From Thalassolituus hydrocarboniclasticus (GTDB taxonomy: Bacteria; Pseudomonadota; Gammaproteobacteria; Pseudomonadales; Oceanobacteraceae), in NCBI RefSeq assembly GCF_025345565.1, contig NZ_CP054475.1:307501-371500 (forward strand): a stretch of 64,000 bases of DNA. Reading direction: 5' to 3'. A program made the position numbers and the translations under genes. A model generated the notes under the pieces. That model did no database searches. It had not been told where the DNA came from and saw nothing but the letters and a program-made list of their open reading frames with translations. Positions 1-11,496 of this stretch are shown one piece after another. How positions within the stretch are numbered: the stretch's first letter is position 1; each line of letters starts with the position of its first letter.

Positions 1-2704
<2,704 letters not shown>

Positions 2705-2853
2705 TATAACACCCAAACCCGGAAGGGTTGATTGAATACGACAAGCAACTGCTTGTTCGCTTGAGAATCTCTTCACTTAACAGTGACTCATGTATCCGCC
2801 CTAATTTGAAGTCATGTCGCAGAACGCGTAAGACGACCAGCTTCATAAAGGTT

Positions 2854-2972
2854 TGCTTGACGACAATAGAGCTGTGGAACCACCTGAATCCATTCCGAAC
2901 TCAGAAGTGAAACGCAGCATCGCCGATGGTAGTGTGGGGCTTCCCCATGTGAGAGTAGGTCATCGTCAAGCT
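2854..2972 (+). rRNA. rrf: 5S ribosomal RNA
   Basis: A complete 119-nt 5S rRNA. It starts TGCTTGACG and ends CGTCAAGCT, which pair to form helix I. The conserved core 'CCGAACTCAGAAGTGAAACG' and 'GCCGATGGTAGTGTGGGG' are present. It lies 149 nt after the 23S 3' end with no tRNA in the spacer, so the operon order is 23S-5S. The sequence style is that of Pseudomonas/Oceanospirillales-type gammaproteobacteria. Confidence 0.97.
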
Positions 2973-2979
2973 CTTATTC

Positions 2980-3015
2980 AAAGCCCCAGTAGCGAAAGCT
3001 GCTGGGGCTTTTTCT
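2980..3015 (+). terminator. Rho-independent terminator of the rRNA operon
   Basis: A GC-rich hairpin with arms AAAGCCCCAG and CTGGGGCTTT, extended by AGC/GCT around a GAAA loop, is followed directly by a T-rich run. It begins about 8 nt after the 5S 3' end, as expected for the end of an rrn operon. Confidence 0.92.
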
Positions 3016-3021
3016 TTGCTG

Positions 3022-3240
3022 CTAAGAAAAATAAAACTCTACGCAGCCCATCTGCAGCTCCGCCAATATCAGGCTCAGCCACTTCCCCACGACCTTATGG
3101 TCCTTCTGTTTATACTCGTTCGGGTTACTGACGAAATAGAATCCTGCACTGCGCCCAGCCGGCTCACCGCCAGGCGCCTGTAAGCGTCCTGAACGCAGTT
3201 CGAGGGCCGATATCGGCAGGATAACCGGAACAACTCACAG
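3022..3240 (-). pseudogene. Possible degraded coding remnant downstream of the rRNA operon
   Basis: On the minus strand a stretch of about 70 codons is open from a TGA near 3240 to a TAG at 3022-3024. It reads like protein, with fragments such as SALELRSGRL, RSAGFYFVSNPNEYKQKDHK and VVGKWLSLILAEL, but has no ATG or GTG start near its beginning. It is not recognised as a member of any family. It could be the 3' relic of a gene cut off by the rRNA operon, or chance. The rest of 3021-3430 shows nothing else interpretable. Confidence 0.22.
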
Positions 3241-3430
3241 ACCCGCTCTGGCAACGCTCAGGCTGATATCGTAGCTGTCGGAGTTTGTTCTGTGTCGGCG
3301 TCAATCCGCATTGCCTTGTCTGCACTTGATCGCCGTATTCTCGCCGCACCAGCTGAACGGCTGCTTGAATATTGCGAGTGTATCTACCCGGTTATCCGGA
3401 GTTACTTGTGTCTCCATAACGCGGAGGTAA

Positions 3431-3460
3431 ATAAAAAGCCTGCATTTGCAGGCTTTTTAT
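3431..3460. terminator. Bidirectional terminator between the rRNA region and the 342-residue gene
   Basis: Near-perfect inverted repeat AAAAAGCCTGC / GCAGGCTTTTT around an ATTT loop, with A-tract and T-tract arms, so it can act on both strands. It lies 23 bp beyond the stop codon of the minus-strand gene that ends at 3483 and is most likely its terminator. Confidence 0.88.
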
Positions 3461-3482
3461 TATCACAGCGAAAGTTGTTTTA

Positions 3483-4511
3483 TCAGAGGTAGTAGTTTTT
3501 GCCCGACTCCGTACCGCGTTTAATATAATCACGCAGCCCGATGCCGTTATCCTGCTTTATTTCTTCCAGCTCTTTCAGCAGCTTTTTCGCATGGAAGCTG
3601 TCCAGTGCTTCCATCGCTGAAATAGGGTCAATGCCTGCGGCTATACGCATCTGTTCAAGGGCGCGGTCGAGCGCTTTCTGTTTGTAGATATAAAGCAGAC
3701 TTTGCGCTGCTTCCAGATGAACATTGGCAATTAAACGGTTCTGGGCAAGTGCAGCGTTGTAGTAATTTTCCACCACCTGATCATCCGCTCCGTAAGCCAT
3801 GCGTCCCATAAAATGCCCCATTTTACGTACGATTCCGGCATCCATTGAGCCTTTGGCGGCAAGCACAAACACATTGTAGGGTTCAGCTTCAGCCATCGCA
3901 TTCAGTTCGGTGGCCATGGTATCCATATAGCCGCGGCTGAGTACGGTAGGGGAGGAAATTTCTTCACTCAGGCGGGCCATGGCATAAAAGGCAAAATAGC
4001 GCGCCATAATATCGTGGCGGGTCAGCTCGGCTGTTTTTTCGTGGCGGGCAATAATGTCCTCCCACAGCGCATGGCGCTTGTCTTTATCATTTTCCAGACG
4101 CAGGCCGTAAGTTGCCTGAGAATAAAATGCCACGCCGTGCCCAAGTGGTCCTATGGCGTAACCCTGTCTGGCGGCAGTCTGAAAATTGCCTTTATAAAAT
4201 TCACGCCAGGCCTGCTGGAGTTGTTCCGCCAGTTGTTCAACCGATTCAAATTCCGGGGTTGCCAGTCTCAGTTCCGGATTACTGCTCAGCACCGCCGATA
4301 AATAATCCGCATTGGGGAAGGGGTAATCCGTCGCGCGGTTAAGCTGAAACCAGTATTCGTTCAGCCGTTCGCCGGCATAGTCATAAGGTGTCTGTTCATA
4401 GGGAAAAGCTTGCCACTCAAAGGTGGTTACCGGGTTATCGCTGGTGTCAGCCTGGCACAGCGCAGACAAAGCCAGCAGCCCGGCAGCAAAGATGCGCAGT
4501 ATCGGGGTCAT
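3483..4511 (-). CDS. Exported helical (TPR-like) protein of unknown function
   Basis: A 342-residue protein that I do not recognise as a named family. The N-terminus MTPILRIFAAGLLALSALCQA is a typical Sec signal peptide with cleavage after CQA, so the mature protein should be periplasmic. The rest is predominantly helical, with repeated amphipathic segments such as AARQGYAIGPLGHGVAFYSQ and YYNAALAQNRLIANVHLEAA that resemble TPR or Sel1-type helical hairpins in spacing. A C-terminal coiled segment (HAKKLLKELEEIKQ) follows. No catalytic motif is seen. The ATG at 4511 is supported by an AGGAA ribosome site 8 nt upstream on the minus strand. The gene stands alone, convergent with the rRNA operon and divergent from the HIT gene, with a terminator just past its end. 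Confidence 0.8.
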   Translation of the reverse strand: MTPILRIFAAGLLALSALCQADTSDNPVTTFEWQAFPYEQTPYDYAGERLNEYWFQLNRATDYPFPNADYLSAVLSSNPELRLATPEFESVEQLAEQLQQAWREFYKGNFQTAARQGYAIGPLGHGVAFYSQATYGLRLENDKDKRHALWEDIIARHEKTAELTRHDIMARYFAFYAMARLSEEISSPTVLSRGYMDTMATELNAMAEAEPYNVFVLAAKGSMDAGIVRKMGHFMGRMAYGADDQVVENYYNAALAQNRLIANVHLEAAQSLLYIYKQKALDRALEQMRIAAGIDPISAMEALDSFHAKKLLKELEEIKQDNGIGLRDYIKRGTESGKNYYL

Positions 4512-4598
4512 GTTAGGTTCCTGTGGTGATTTTTATTTTATTGATGCCATCGTACCCAAGCCATGCAGCACTGTCATGGTCATAAGAGGCCGGGCTGA

Positions 4599-4645
4599 AT
4601 CTGAAACCAACCGGATCTGAAACCAACCGGATCTGAAACCAAAGG
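4599..4645. repeat. 16-bp tandem repeat, about three units
   Basis: The unit ATCTGAAACCAACCGG occurs at 4599-4614 and 4615-4630 exactly, with a third, slightly altered unit (ATCTGAAACCAAAGG) at 4631-4645. It sits in the divergent spacer between the 342-residue gene and the HIT gene. It could be a slipped-strand repeat or an iterated regulator site; no known operator is recognised. Confidence 0.85.
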
Positions 4646-4725
4646 ACGCGTTAACTGAATGTCTGGTCATTGTCATATTCATCAATTTTTCCTATGGTTG
4701 CTGCTTTCCAGTAAAGGAGTTACCC

Positions 4726-5070
4726 ATGTCTGAGGATACGATTTTCGGCAAGATCGCCCGTGGTGAATTACCGGCGACCATGGTTTATGAAGATGAGCAC
4801 TGTCTGGCCTTCCGCGATCTTTATCCGGCAGCGCCTATGCACATTCTGCTGATTCCGCGTAAGCCGATTCCGCGCCTGTGCGATTCGGAGCCTGAAGATC
4901 AGGCGCTGCTTGGCCACCTGATGCTGACCGCCAGTAAAATCGCTGCTCAGGAAGGGCTGGGTGATGCCTATCGTCTGGTTGTTAACAATGGTGAAGGCGC
5001 AGGTCAGTCGGTTTTCCATCTGCACCTGCATATTATTGGCGGTCGCTCGCTGAGCTGGCCTCCGGGCTGA
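4726..5070 (+). CDS. Histidine triad (HIT) family nucleotide-binding protein, HinT-like
   Basis: A 114-residue protein of normal HinT length. The N-terminus (SEDTIFGKIARGELPATMVY) is the classic HIT start, and the C-terminus carries the histidine triad HLHLHIIGG with H98, H100 and H102. These form the active site for hydrolysis of purine nucleoside phosphoramidates and adenylated lysine in this family. The cytoplasmic role is probably housekeeping removal of aminoacyl-adenylate side products. A strong ribosome site AAAGGAG lies at 4713-4719, 6 nt before the ATG. The ModF-like gene starts 6 nt after its stop, so the two are likely co-transcribed. Confidence 0.95.
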   Translation: MSEDTIFGKIARGELPATMVYEDEHCLAFRDLYPAAPMHILLIPRKPIPRLCDSEPEDQALLGHLMLTASKIAAQEGLGDAYRLVVNNGEGAGQSVFHLHLHIIGGRSLSWPPG

Positions 5071-5076
5071 GGTTTT

Positions 5077-6507
5077 ATGCGTTTTTCTGCAATTCAGGCA
5101 CGCCTGCACGATGGCCGTCATTTAGAGGTTGAGCAGTGGCAGCTGAACCCGGGTGAATACTGGGCGATTACCGGCACAAACGGCAGCGGTAAAACCGTGC
5201 TGTCGGCGCTGGCCGGTGATCAGGTGGTGCTCAGTCATGGCGAAGCCTGCGATTTGCCAGAGTCGGTGGCCTACGTCTCGCTGGAGGCACAGGCCGCGCA
5301 GATTGAGCAGGAGCGCCATGATGACGAGAGTGATCTGAATGATGCGCCGGATAAAGGCACATTAATCTGCGATTTTCTTGCTCCCCTGACAGAAGTGGAG
5401 AGCTGGATTGATCGCCTGGGCATCCGCCACCTGCTCAATCAGGGCTTCCGCTCGTTATCGACCGGCGAGAGCCGCAAAGTGCTGCTGATTAACGCTCTGC
5501 GCCATAAACCAGAGCTGCTGGTGCTGGATGAGCCGCTTGAAGGGCTGGATCAGATCAGCCGTGAAGCCGTCAGTGACGCGCTGAATGAATTGCAGCAGAA
5601 GGGGCAGGCCATGTTGTGGGTTGCCAACCGTCTGGATGAATTACCCGGCTGGATCACGCACGTTGCTTTTATGCACGATGCCCGGCTGCTGTATCAGGGG
5701 ACAAAAGACGATGTGCTGGCGCAGCCTGAACTGCGCGGCCTGATGCACTTTGACCGGCCGTTGCCGGATTTTCCTGCAACCGGGCGTTCAGCCCTGCAGC
5801 TGGCAGAAGGTGAACCTCTGGTCGGTATGAAAGACGTTGCCATCCGCTATGACGAACGTGAGCTGTTCAGCGGCCTTAACTGGCGTGTTGAAGCCGGGGA
5901 GCATTGGGCCATTCAGGGGCCGAATGGCAGTGGCAAAACCAGCCTGCTGCAGCTGATTACCGGCGATAATCCACAGTGCTACCTTAACGACCTGCGCCTG
6001 TTTGGTATGCAGCGCGGACGCGGTGAAAGTATCTGGGATATTAAAAAGCACATTGGTCTGGTGTCGGCTTCGCTGCAATGGGAATACCGCGCGACCACTA
6101 ACGTGCTGAGTACGGTCATTTCGGGCCTGTATGACAGCATTGGCCTGTATCAGGCAACCGGTGATGACGATAAACAACTGGCCCTGCAATGGCTGGATAT
6201 TATCGGTCTGCGCCATAAAGCCAACCAGAGTCTGCAGCATCTCTCCTATGGCGAACAGCGCCTGGTGCTGATTGCGCGGGCATTAATCAAACAGCCGCCA
6301 TTACTGATTCTGGACGAGCCATGTCAGGGGCTTGATGACCCCAGCCGTATGCTGGTTCTGGCCTTTATTAATCGTTTGTCAGAGCAGCAGAATACGACGT
6401 TGTTATATGTAACCCATCATCCGACAGAAATCCCGGCAGCCATTGTTAACCTGTTGCAGTTTGAAACGAAAGATGGCAAAAGCAGACTACAAATCTCTCG
6501 CAGATAA
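5077..6507 (+). CDS. modF: ModF-type twin-domain ABC ATPase
   Basis: A 476-residue soluble protein with two fused ABC ATPase domains and no membrane segment. Domain 1 has Walker A GTNGSGKT (33-40), signature LSTGESRK and Walker B LLVLDEPLEGLD. Domain 2 has Walker A GPNGSGKT (281-288), signature LSYGEQRLVLIARAL and Walker B LLILDEPCQGLDD, with a switch histidine in YVTHH. This architecture and length fit E. coli ModF (PhrA, about 490 residues), linked by homology to molybdate handling although its precise job is unclear. No modABC genes are adjacent, so a molybdate role is family inference only. An alternative is a general ABC-F-like protein, but the ModF signature pattern fits better. It starts 6 nt after the HIT gene. 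Confidence 0.88.
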   Translation: MRFSAIQARLHDGRHLEVEQWQLNPGEYWAITGTNGSGKTVLSALAGDQVVLSHGEACDLPESVAYVSLEAQAAQIEQERHDDESDLNDAPDKGTLICDFLAPLTEVESWIDRLGIRHLLNQGFRSLSTGESRKVLLINALRHKPELLVLDEPLEGLDQISREAVSDALNELQQKGQAMLWVANRLDELPGWITHVAFMHDARLLYQGTKDDVLAQPELRGLMHFDRPLPDFPATGRSALQLAEGEPLVGMKDVAIRYDERELFSGLNWRVEAGEHWAIQGPNGSGKTSLLQLITGDNPQCYLNDLRLFGMQRGRGESIWDIKKHIGLVSASLQWEYRATTNVLSTVISGLYDSIGLYQATGDDDKQLALQWLDIIGLRHKANQSLQHLSYGEQRLVLIARALIKQPPLLILDEPCQGLDDPSRMLVLAFINRLSEQQNTTLLYVTHHPTEIPAAIVNLLQFETKDGKSRLQISRR

Positions 6508-6566
6508 TAAAGTGCCAACAGGCTTGTGAGCCTTTAAAATAACAACAATAACAAAGGTATTTATCA

Positions 6567-7856
6567 GTGATCGGATCCATTACAACAACGCGTAATGGCC
6601 GCAAGTTTCAGATCAATAAACGACACACGCGTAAGCGCATGGATGTGTCGGAACTTACAGCCGGGATGTACATTGTTGAACTGGACCGGCCATGGACAGA
6701 CTCTCCTTTTCTTTTTCAGGGATTTTTACTGGAAAATGACGAAGACCTGCTGCTTATAAAAACACTCTGCGAGTGGGTTGTCGTCGAAGTTACGGAAGAG
6801 GAATGGTGTGAACTTGATGGCAGGGGAAAAGCCTCTCTGCAGCATCGTACCCGCTATGTTGAAAAACAGGATATGGCACAGCAGCTAAGCGCTGCCAGCC
6901 ACACCTACCAGTCGACCAAACTGCAGATTAAGCGTTTGCTGGCCAGCGCGCAGTTGGGGCAGGCGCTGAATCTGAAAGAGGCGCAGGCCGCAGTTAAGGA
7001 CTGTGTCGAGCGTGTATTAAATAACCCCAATGCTATTCTCTGGCTGACCCGCTTAAAACATCAGGACGAATACACGGCGGAGCATTCGGTTAACGTCTGT
7101 CTGTTGTCCATTGCCCTGGGGCGCGAAATGGAACTGGCACCTTATGAGCTGGAAAATCTCGGTATCTGCGGATTAATGCACGATATCGGTAAGATGAAAG
7201 TACCGGCAGAAATCCTGAATAAACCCGGTCCGCTCGATCCGCAAGAATTTGCCGAAATGGCACGCCACACGGTGTATGCAAAGCAGCTGTTAATGGGGCG
7301 TACCGATATTTATCCGGGCGCGGTCGATGTTGCCTACAGTCACCATGAGCGCCTTGATGGCAAAGGCTACCCACGCGGTATCGACAGCAGCAAGCTGTCA
7401 TTATTTACCCGTATCGTGACCGTAGCCGATGCCTACGACGCCATGACCAGTGACCGCTGTTATAAATCCGGCATGTCATCACTGGATGCATTAAAGGTGC
7501 TTAACAATAACAGCGGCAGCCAGTTTGATCCGGAGCTGGTACGCAGGTTTGTCGCCATGATCGGGCTGTATCCGCCGGGATATTTATTGGAAATGAGTAA
7601 TGGCGAAGTGGGTATTATTTTATCCGCCGATCCCGGTTATCAGCTGAAACCTAAGGTGATTATGATTCTAGGCCCGGATAAACAGCCCCAGCCGGAGCGC
7701 ATTGTGAATTTATCCATGGAGCCGGAGGATGATCAGGGCGTGCCATATCGCCCGCAGGCCGTATTCCGCAGTGGCTGCTTTGGTGTGCATGTAAATGATT
7801 ACATTAATCGCGGTCTGCGGATTAAAGGATTTGAATACGCGATAGCGGCCGGTTAA
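6567..7856 (+). CDS. HD-GYP domain protein, probable cyclic-di-GMP phosphodiesterase
   Basis: A 429-residue cytoplasmic protein. Residues about 22-130 match the DUF3391 domain commonly found ahead of HD-GYP (MDVSELTAGMYIVELDRPW). The HD-GYP domain follows with EHSVNVCLLSIALG, the metal-binding HDIGK at 205-209 and the GYP motif HHERLDGKGYPRG at 259-271, all intact, so hydrolysis of cyclic-di-GMP is expected. The GTG at 6567 has AAAGG 9 nt upstream; an ATG at 6639 is the alternative start and matches the DUF3391 beginning. No receiver or membrane segment is present. It lies 59 nt after modF and faces the DUF4398 gene tail to tail. Confidence 0.92.
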   Translation: MIGSITTTRNGRKFQINKRHTRKRMDVSELTAGMYIVELDRPWTDSPFLFQGFLLENDEDLLLIKTLCEWVVVEVTEEEWCELDGRGKASLQHRTRYVEKQDMAQQLSAASHTYQSTKLQIKRLLASAQLGQALNLKEAQAAVKDCVERVLNNPNAILWLTRLKHQDEYTAEHSVNVCLLSIALGREMELAPYELENLGICGLMHDIGKMKVPAEILNKPGPLDPQEFAEMARHTVYAKQLLMGRTDIYPGAVDVAYSHHERLDGKGYPRGIDSSKLSLFTRIVTVADAYDAMTSDRCYKSGMSSLDALKVLNNNSGSQFDPELVRRFVAMIGLYPPGYLLEMSNGEVGIILSADPGYQLKPKVIMILGPDKQPQPERIVNLSMEPEDDQGVPYRPQAVFRSGCFGVHVNDYINRGLRIKGFEYAIAAG

Positions 7857-7887
7857 ACCGCTGACAGATTATCTCCGCAGCGGTTTT
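7856..7887. terminator. Hairpin terminator between convergent genes
   Basis: Inverted repeat AACCGCTG / CAGCGGTT with a 14-nt loop and a short T run (GGTTTTC) on the plus side. It lies between the stop of the HD-GYP gene and the stop of the DUF4398 gene, a natural place for a shared terminator. Confidence 0.6.
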
Positions 7888-7918
7888 CAGCCATAAATTA
7901 ATTCTTGCCGAACGGCCG

Positions 7919-9106
7919 TTATTGTTCCGGCGTTGCAGGCGCGGGCTTTTTATTCCCGGTTTCAGTTGCTGAGCTGTCCGCCGTATTTTCTGCACTGTTA
8001 ACCGCCGTTGCTTCCGACTTTGGATTTTCCAGCGTTTTTTCTTCGTTGTTTGCTGCAGACTCAGCTGTCTGTGTGTTTTTTGTCTGAGGTCCTGCGGTTT
8101 GCGATAGCGGGCCGGTATTTGTCTGCGCTTGCTGCGCAGCACGGCGGCGGGCCTGCTCTTCGGCATACTGGACGATAGCCAGAGTCTGATCTTTCAGGGC
8201 CATATGACGCATATCTCCTGCGCCCAGTACTGTGCTCAGCTGATGCAGGTATTGCTCAAAGTCCAGTACGGCCTGTTCAGCCTGAGCCGAGTCCAGCCGG
8301 GTAATATTCTTGGCTTCACGGGCGATATACAGGGCATGTTGCGCGGCGCGCAGTGCTTCTTTGCCCGTGTTTTCCGTCAGCACCCGATCCTGATAATGAC
8401 GGCGAATGATTTGTGCCGCTTTTTCTACCTGTAATTCGGCATCGCTGAAGGTTGCCGGGGCATGAGTATCGGCATTCTCATCATCGGCTTTTTCCAGCGT
8501 ATCGCTGGCCGGCTGCCAGTGCAGACGCAGCATGGTATCCAGTTCCAGCTGTTGCAGGGATTTCAGAACATCCGCCGATTTATCGATGACTTTATCGCTT
8601 TCCCCGGCTTCCACCATGCTGATCAGATTACGCAATTCTTTCATTTCACGCTGATAGCGCGCGCTCATCACGCTGCCGGCTTTAATGTCATCGAGCACGA
8701 CTTTCTGGGAAAAAAGAGGCGACAGGGCAGACTGTGCGCGGGTTTTATTTTTCAGCGCGCTGTCGAGCAGGCTCATTACCCGCGCAGACGATTCAATACT
8801 GGCCTGAGCATCGCCTGCCAGTTCATGGCTGCGTGCCTGTTTTAAAGCCTGCTGCATTTGCTCCATATGCAGTGGTGCATAAAAACTCAGTTCTTCGCTG
8901 TTGGCGGTCGCGTAAGCCGCTTCGGCCTGGCTCAGTGCGCGTTCAGAATCGTTACCCAGTTCTCTGACCTTTTCGTTGGTGGCCTGCGACAGGCTGTCTT
9001 CGTTGGCAATGCGCTGAGCCGCGCAGCCACTTAACAGTGACAGGCTGAGTAAACCCGCGAGCAGTGGGGTGGAAAAAGAAAAAGAGTTAAAAGCAAAACG
9101 CAGCAT
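7919..9106 (-). CDS. DUF4398-type lipoprotein with acidic low-complexity tail
   Basis: A 395-residue protein when started at 9106, where the signal peptide begins (MLRFAFNSFSFS). The lipobox LLSGC puts the lipidated cysteine at residue 28, and residue +2 is Ala, predicting the outer membrane. A longer in-frame start at 9214 exists but would place extra residues before the signal; AGGGA 8 nt upstream supports 9106. The region around residues 50-110 (QALKQARSHELAGDAQASIE) fits the DUF4398 helical family. The middle is long helix, and the last 70 residues are Ala/Glu/Thr/Asn-rich and probably disordered. Function unknown; such proteins often accompany OmpA-type envelope proteins. It lies 132 nt downstream of ilvD. 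Confidence 0.85.
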   Translation of the reverse strand: MLRFAFNSFSFSTPLLAGLLSLSLLSGCAAQRIANEDSLSQATNEKVRELGNDSERALSQAEAAYATANSEELSFYAPLHMEQMQQALKQARSHELAGDAQASIESSARVMSLLDSALKNKTRAQSALSPLFSQKVVLDDIKAGSVMSARYQREMKELRNLISMVEAGESDKVIDKSADVLKSLQQLELDTMLRLHWQPASDTLEKADDENADTHAPATFSDAELQVEKAAQIIRRHYQDRVLTENTGKEALRAAQHALYIAREAKNITRLDSAQAEQAVLDFEQYLHQLSTVLGAGDMRHMALKDQTLAIVQYAEEQARRRAAQQAQTNTGPLSQTAGPQTKNTQTAESAANNEEKTLENPKSEATAVNSAENTADSSATETGNKKPAPATPEQ

Positions 9107-9122
9107 GAATAATCCCTGAATC

Positions 9123-9153
9123 ATGGCGGGCGTATACAAAAATGCCCGCACCA
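9123..9153 (-). other. Imperfect hairpin in the ilvD-to-DUF4398 spacer
   Basis: GGCGGGC pairs with GCCCGC(AC)C across a 12-nt AT-rich loop, with one small bulge. It lies between ilvD and the lipoprotein gene but is not followed by a clear T run on the minus strand. It may be an attenuating or mRNA-stabilising hairpin rather than a full terminator. Confidence 0.4.
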
Positions 9154-9238
9154 TAACAATAATGAGTGCAGGCATTATAAAGGGTTCACAGCCGAAGATC
9201 GCCCCGCAGGTCAATCTCCGGCCGGAATCAGAGCAGAC

Positions 9239-11074
9239 TCAGTCGAGCAGGCTCTTATCGCGTACTGCACCTTTATCGGCGCTGGTAGCGAACTTGGCGT
9301 AAACCTTCAGTGCAGTGCTCACTTTGCGTGGGCGCTCTGCTGCTGGTTTCCAGCCTTTTTTGTCCTGCTCGTGACGACGATGAGAGAGTTCTTCAACGCT
9401 CAGGTCGACGTTAATCGAACGGTTCGGGATATCAATATTGATGATATCGCCGTCCTGCAGCAGGCCGATGGCACCGCCGGCTGCTGCTTCCGGAGAGCAG
9501 TGACCAATCGACAGACCAGAAGTACCGCCAGAGAAGCGGCCATCAGTCAGTAGCGCACAGGCTTTGCCCAGACCTTTGGATTTCAGGTAAGAGGTCGGGT
9601 ACAGCATTTCCTGCATACCCGGGCCGCCTTTCGGGCCTTCGTAGCGGATAATCACGATATCACCGGCTTTTACTTCATCGGCCAGAATGCCTTTTACCGC
9701 ATCGTCCTGGCTTTCGAAGATTTTCGCCTTGCCCTGGAATACCAGAATGGATTCATCCACACCGGCGGTTTTTACCACACAGCCATCCAGTGCAATGTTG
9801 CCGTACAGAACCGCCAGACCGCCTTCTTTCGAATAGGCGTTTTCCAGATTACGGATACAGCCGTTCTCACGGTCGCCGTCCAGCGTTGGCCAGCGGGTGC
9901 TCTGGCTGAACGCAGTCTGGGTCGGGATACCGGCCGGACCGGCTTTGTAGAACTTCACAACCTCTTCGCTCGGGCTGCGCATGATGTCCCACTTATCCAG
10001 CGCTTCTTTCATGGTCTTGCTGTGTACGGTCGGCAGGTCGCTGTGCAGCAGGCCGGCGCGGTCGATTTCACCCAGAATACCCATGATGCCACCGGCGCGG
10101 TGTACGTCTTCCATATGGTACAGCGGCGAGTTCGGCGCCACTTTACACAGTTGCGGAACCACGCGGGACAGACGGTCGATGTCTTTCAGGTCGAAGTCGC
10201 ACTCGGCTTCCTGAGCGGCCGCCAGCAAGTGCAGAATGGTGTTGGTTGAACCACCCATCACGATATCCAGCGTCATCGCGTTTTCGAACGCTTTAAAGCT
10301 GGCGATAGAACGCGGCAGAACCGACTCATCGTTCTCTTCGTAATAACGCTTGGTGATTTCCACGATGCGGCGACCGGCTTCAAGGAACAGCTGTTCGCGG
10401 TCGGCGTGGGTCGCCAGCAGCGAGCCGTTACCCGGCAGCGCCAGACCCAGTGCTTCGGTTAAGCAGTTCATCGAGTTAGCGGTAAACATACCAGAGCAGG
10501 AACCACAGGTCGGGCAGGCGCTGCGCTCGTATTCGGCCACTTTCTCATCGCTGGCAGAATCGTCGGCGGCGATCACCATGGCATCAACCAGATCCAGCTT
10601 GTGCTCAGACAATTTGGTTTTACCGGCTTCCATCGGGCCGCCGGAAACAAAGATCACCGGAATATTCAGACGCAGCGACGCCAGCAGCATTCCCGGAGTG
10701 ATTTTGTCGCAGTTGGAAATACAGACGATGGCATCGGCGCAGTGCGCGTTCACCATGTACTCAACCGAATCGGCGATCACTTCACGCGATGGCAGGCTGT
10801 ACAGCATACCGTCGTGACCCATGGCGATACCGTCATCCACCGCAATGGTGTTGAACTCTTTCGCCACACCACCGGCTTTCTCGATCTCGCGCGCAACCAG
10901 CTGACCCAGGTCTTTCAGGTGCACATGGCCAGGTACGAACTGGGTAAAGGAGTTCGCGACAGCAATGATCGGCTTCTGGAAATCGTCATCTTTCATCCCG
11001 GTAGCGCGCCACAGCGCACGGGCTCCGGCCATATTGCGACCTGCGGTGGAGGTCTTGGAACGGTATTCAGGCAT
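9239..11074 (-). CDS. ilvD: Dihydroxy-acid dehydratase
   Basis: A 611-residue enzyme of normal IlvD length, E. coli type. It dehydrates 2,3-dihydroxy-isovalerate and 2,3-dihydroxy-3-methylvalerate in valine, leucine and isoleucine synthesis in the cytoplasm. Visible signatures are [15 protein letters not shown], the iron-sulfur cysteines in [13 protein letters not shown] and [19 protein letters not shown], the [12 protein letters not shown] segment, and the C-terminal [20 protein letters not shown]. The start has a GAGGGA ribosome site 4 nt upstream (minus strand, 11079-11084). No other ilv gene is adjacent, but an AzlCD branched-chain amino acid exporter lies 1.2 kb away. No leader-peptide attenuator was seen in the 420 bp upstream. 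Confidence 0.98.
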   Translation of the reverse strand: MPEYRSKTSTAGRNMAGARALWRATGMKDDDFQKPIIAVANSFTQFVPGHVHLKDLGQLVAREIEKAGGVAKEFNTIAVDDGIAMGHDGMLYSLPSREVIADSVEYMVNAHCADAIVCISNCDKITPGMLLASLRLNIPVIFVSGGPMEAGKTKLSEHKLDLVDAMVIAADDSASDEKVAEYERSACPTCGSCSGMFTANSMNCLTEALGLALPGNGSLLATHADREQLFLEAGRRIVEITKRYYEENDESVLPRSIASFKAFENAMTLDIVMGGSTNTILHLLAAAQEAECDFDLKDIDRLSRVVPQLCKVAPNSPLYHMEDVHRAGGIMGILGEIDRAGLLHSDLPTVHSKTMKEALDKWDIMRSPSEEVVKFYKAGPAGIPTQTAFSQSTRWPTLDGDRENGCIRNLENAYSKEGGLAVLYGNIALDGCVVKTAGVDESILVFQGKAKIFESQDDAVKGILADEVKAGDIVIIRYEGPKGGPGMQEMLYPTSYLKSKGLGKACALLTDGRFSGGTSGLSIGHCSPEAAAGGAIGLLQDGDIINIDIPNRSINVDLSVEELSHRRHEQDKKGWKPAAERPRKVSTALKVYAKFATSADKGAVRDKSLLD

Positions 11075-11496
11075 GGTGTCCCTCGTCTGATCAACGGCTG
11101 AAAAATAAAGGCGCTTATTGTATCAGCCGCGGCGCAATAGCTCATCTGCCTATTTTCGGCTGGCCGAGCCATAAGTTACCCCCATCTTCAGTGGATAACT
11201 TTGTGACTAACTTTGGGATGAATGGCTACAGGTAAGACAAACCGGGCCAGCGTGACAGATTGATGAAAGTTTGAACGTTCAGGCAGAAAAGCCAGAAGCT
11301 CAGAAAAAGCCTGATGCAGCAAGGGTTTTGTGCAGGTTTTTTGTAACAGATTCAGGGGGTTAGTTGAGAGATGTAAGACAGGATGTCAAGGGGATTAGTT
11401 AAGTTATTGGTTGGTGGTTTTGTGGGTAAGATTGGGGGTAAGTTGGTTGTTGCTTGAGGAAAACCCATCGGATGACATGGCTACCTGTACGATTAA
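11075..11496. other. Spacer with GT-skewed tract upstream of the HNH gene
   Basis: This 422-bp spacer holds the ilvD ribosome site at its left end and a 'GTGGATAACTTTGTGA' element at 11191-11206 that recurs at 16273-16288. From about 11,335 to 11,460 the plus strand becomes strongly rich in G and T, with iterated pieces like GGGGGTTAGTT, GGGGATTAGTTAAGTT and GGGGGTAAGTTGGTTGTTG. No protein gene, tRNA or clear terminator is visible. Confidence 0.7.

Noticed and set aside
2705-2853. Possible tRNA in the 23S-5S spacer
   Set aside because: No cloverleaf, T-loop (GGTTCGAATCC-like) or CCA end could be found in the 149-nt spacer.
3292-3492. Plus-strand frame of 66 codons starting MSASIRIALSALDRR
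   Set aside because: It runs through the bidirectional terminator into the tail of the opposite gene and has no ribosome site.
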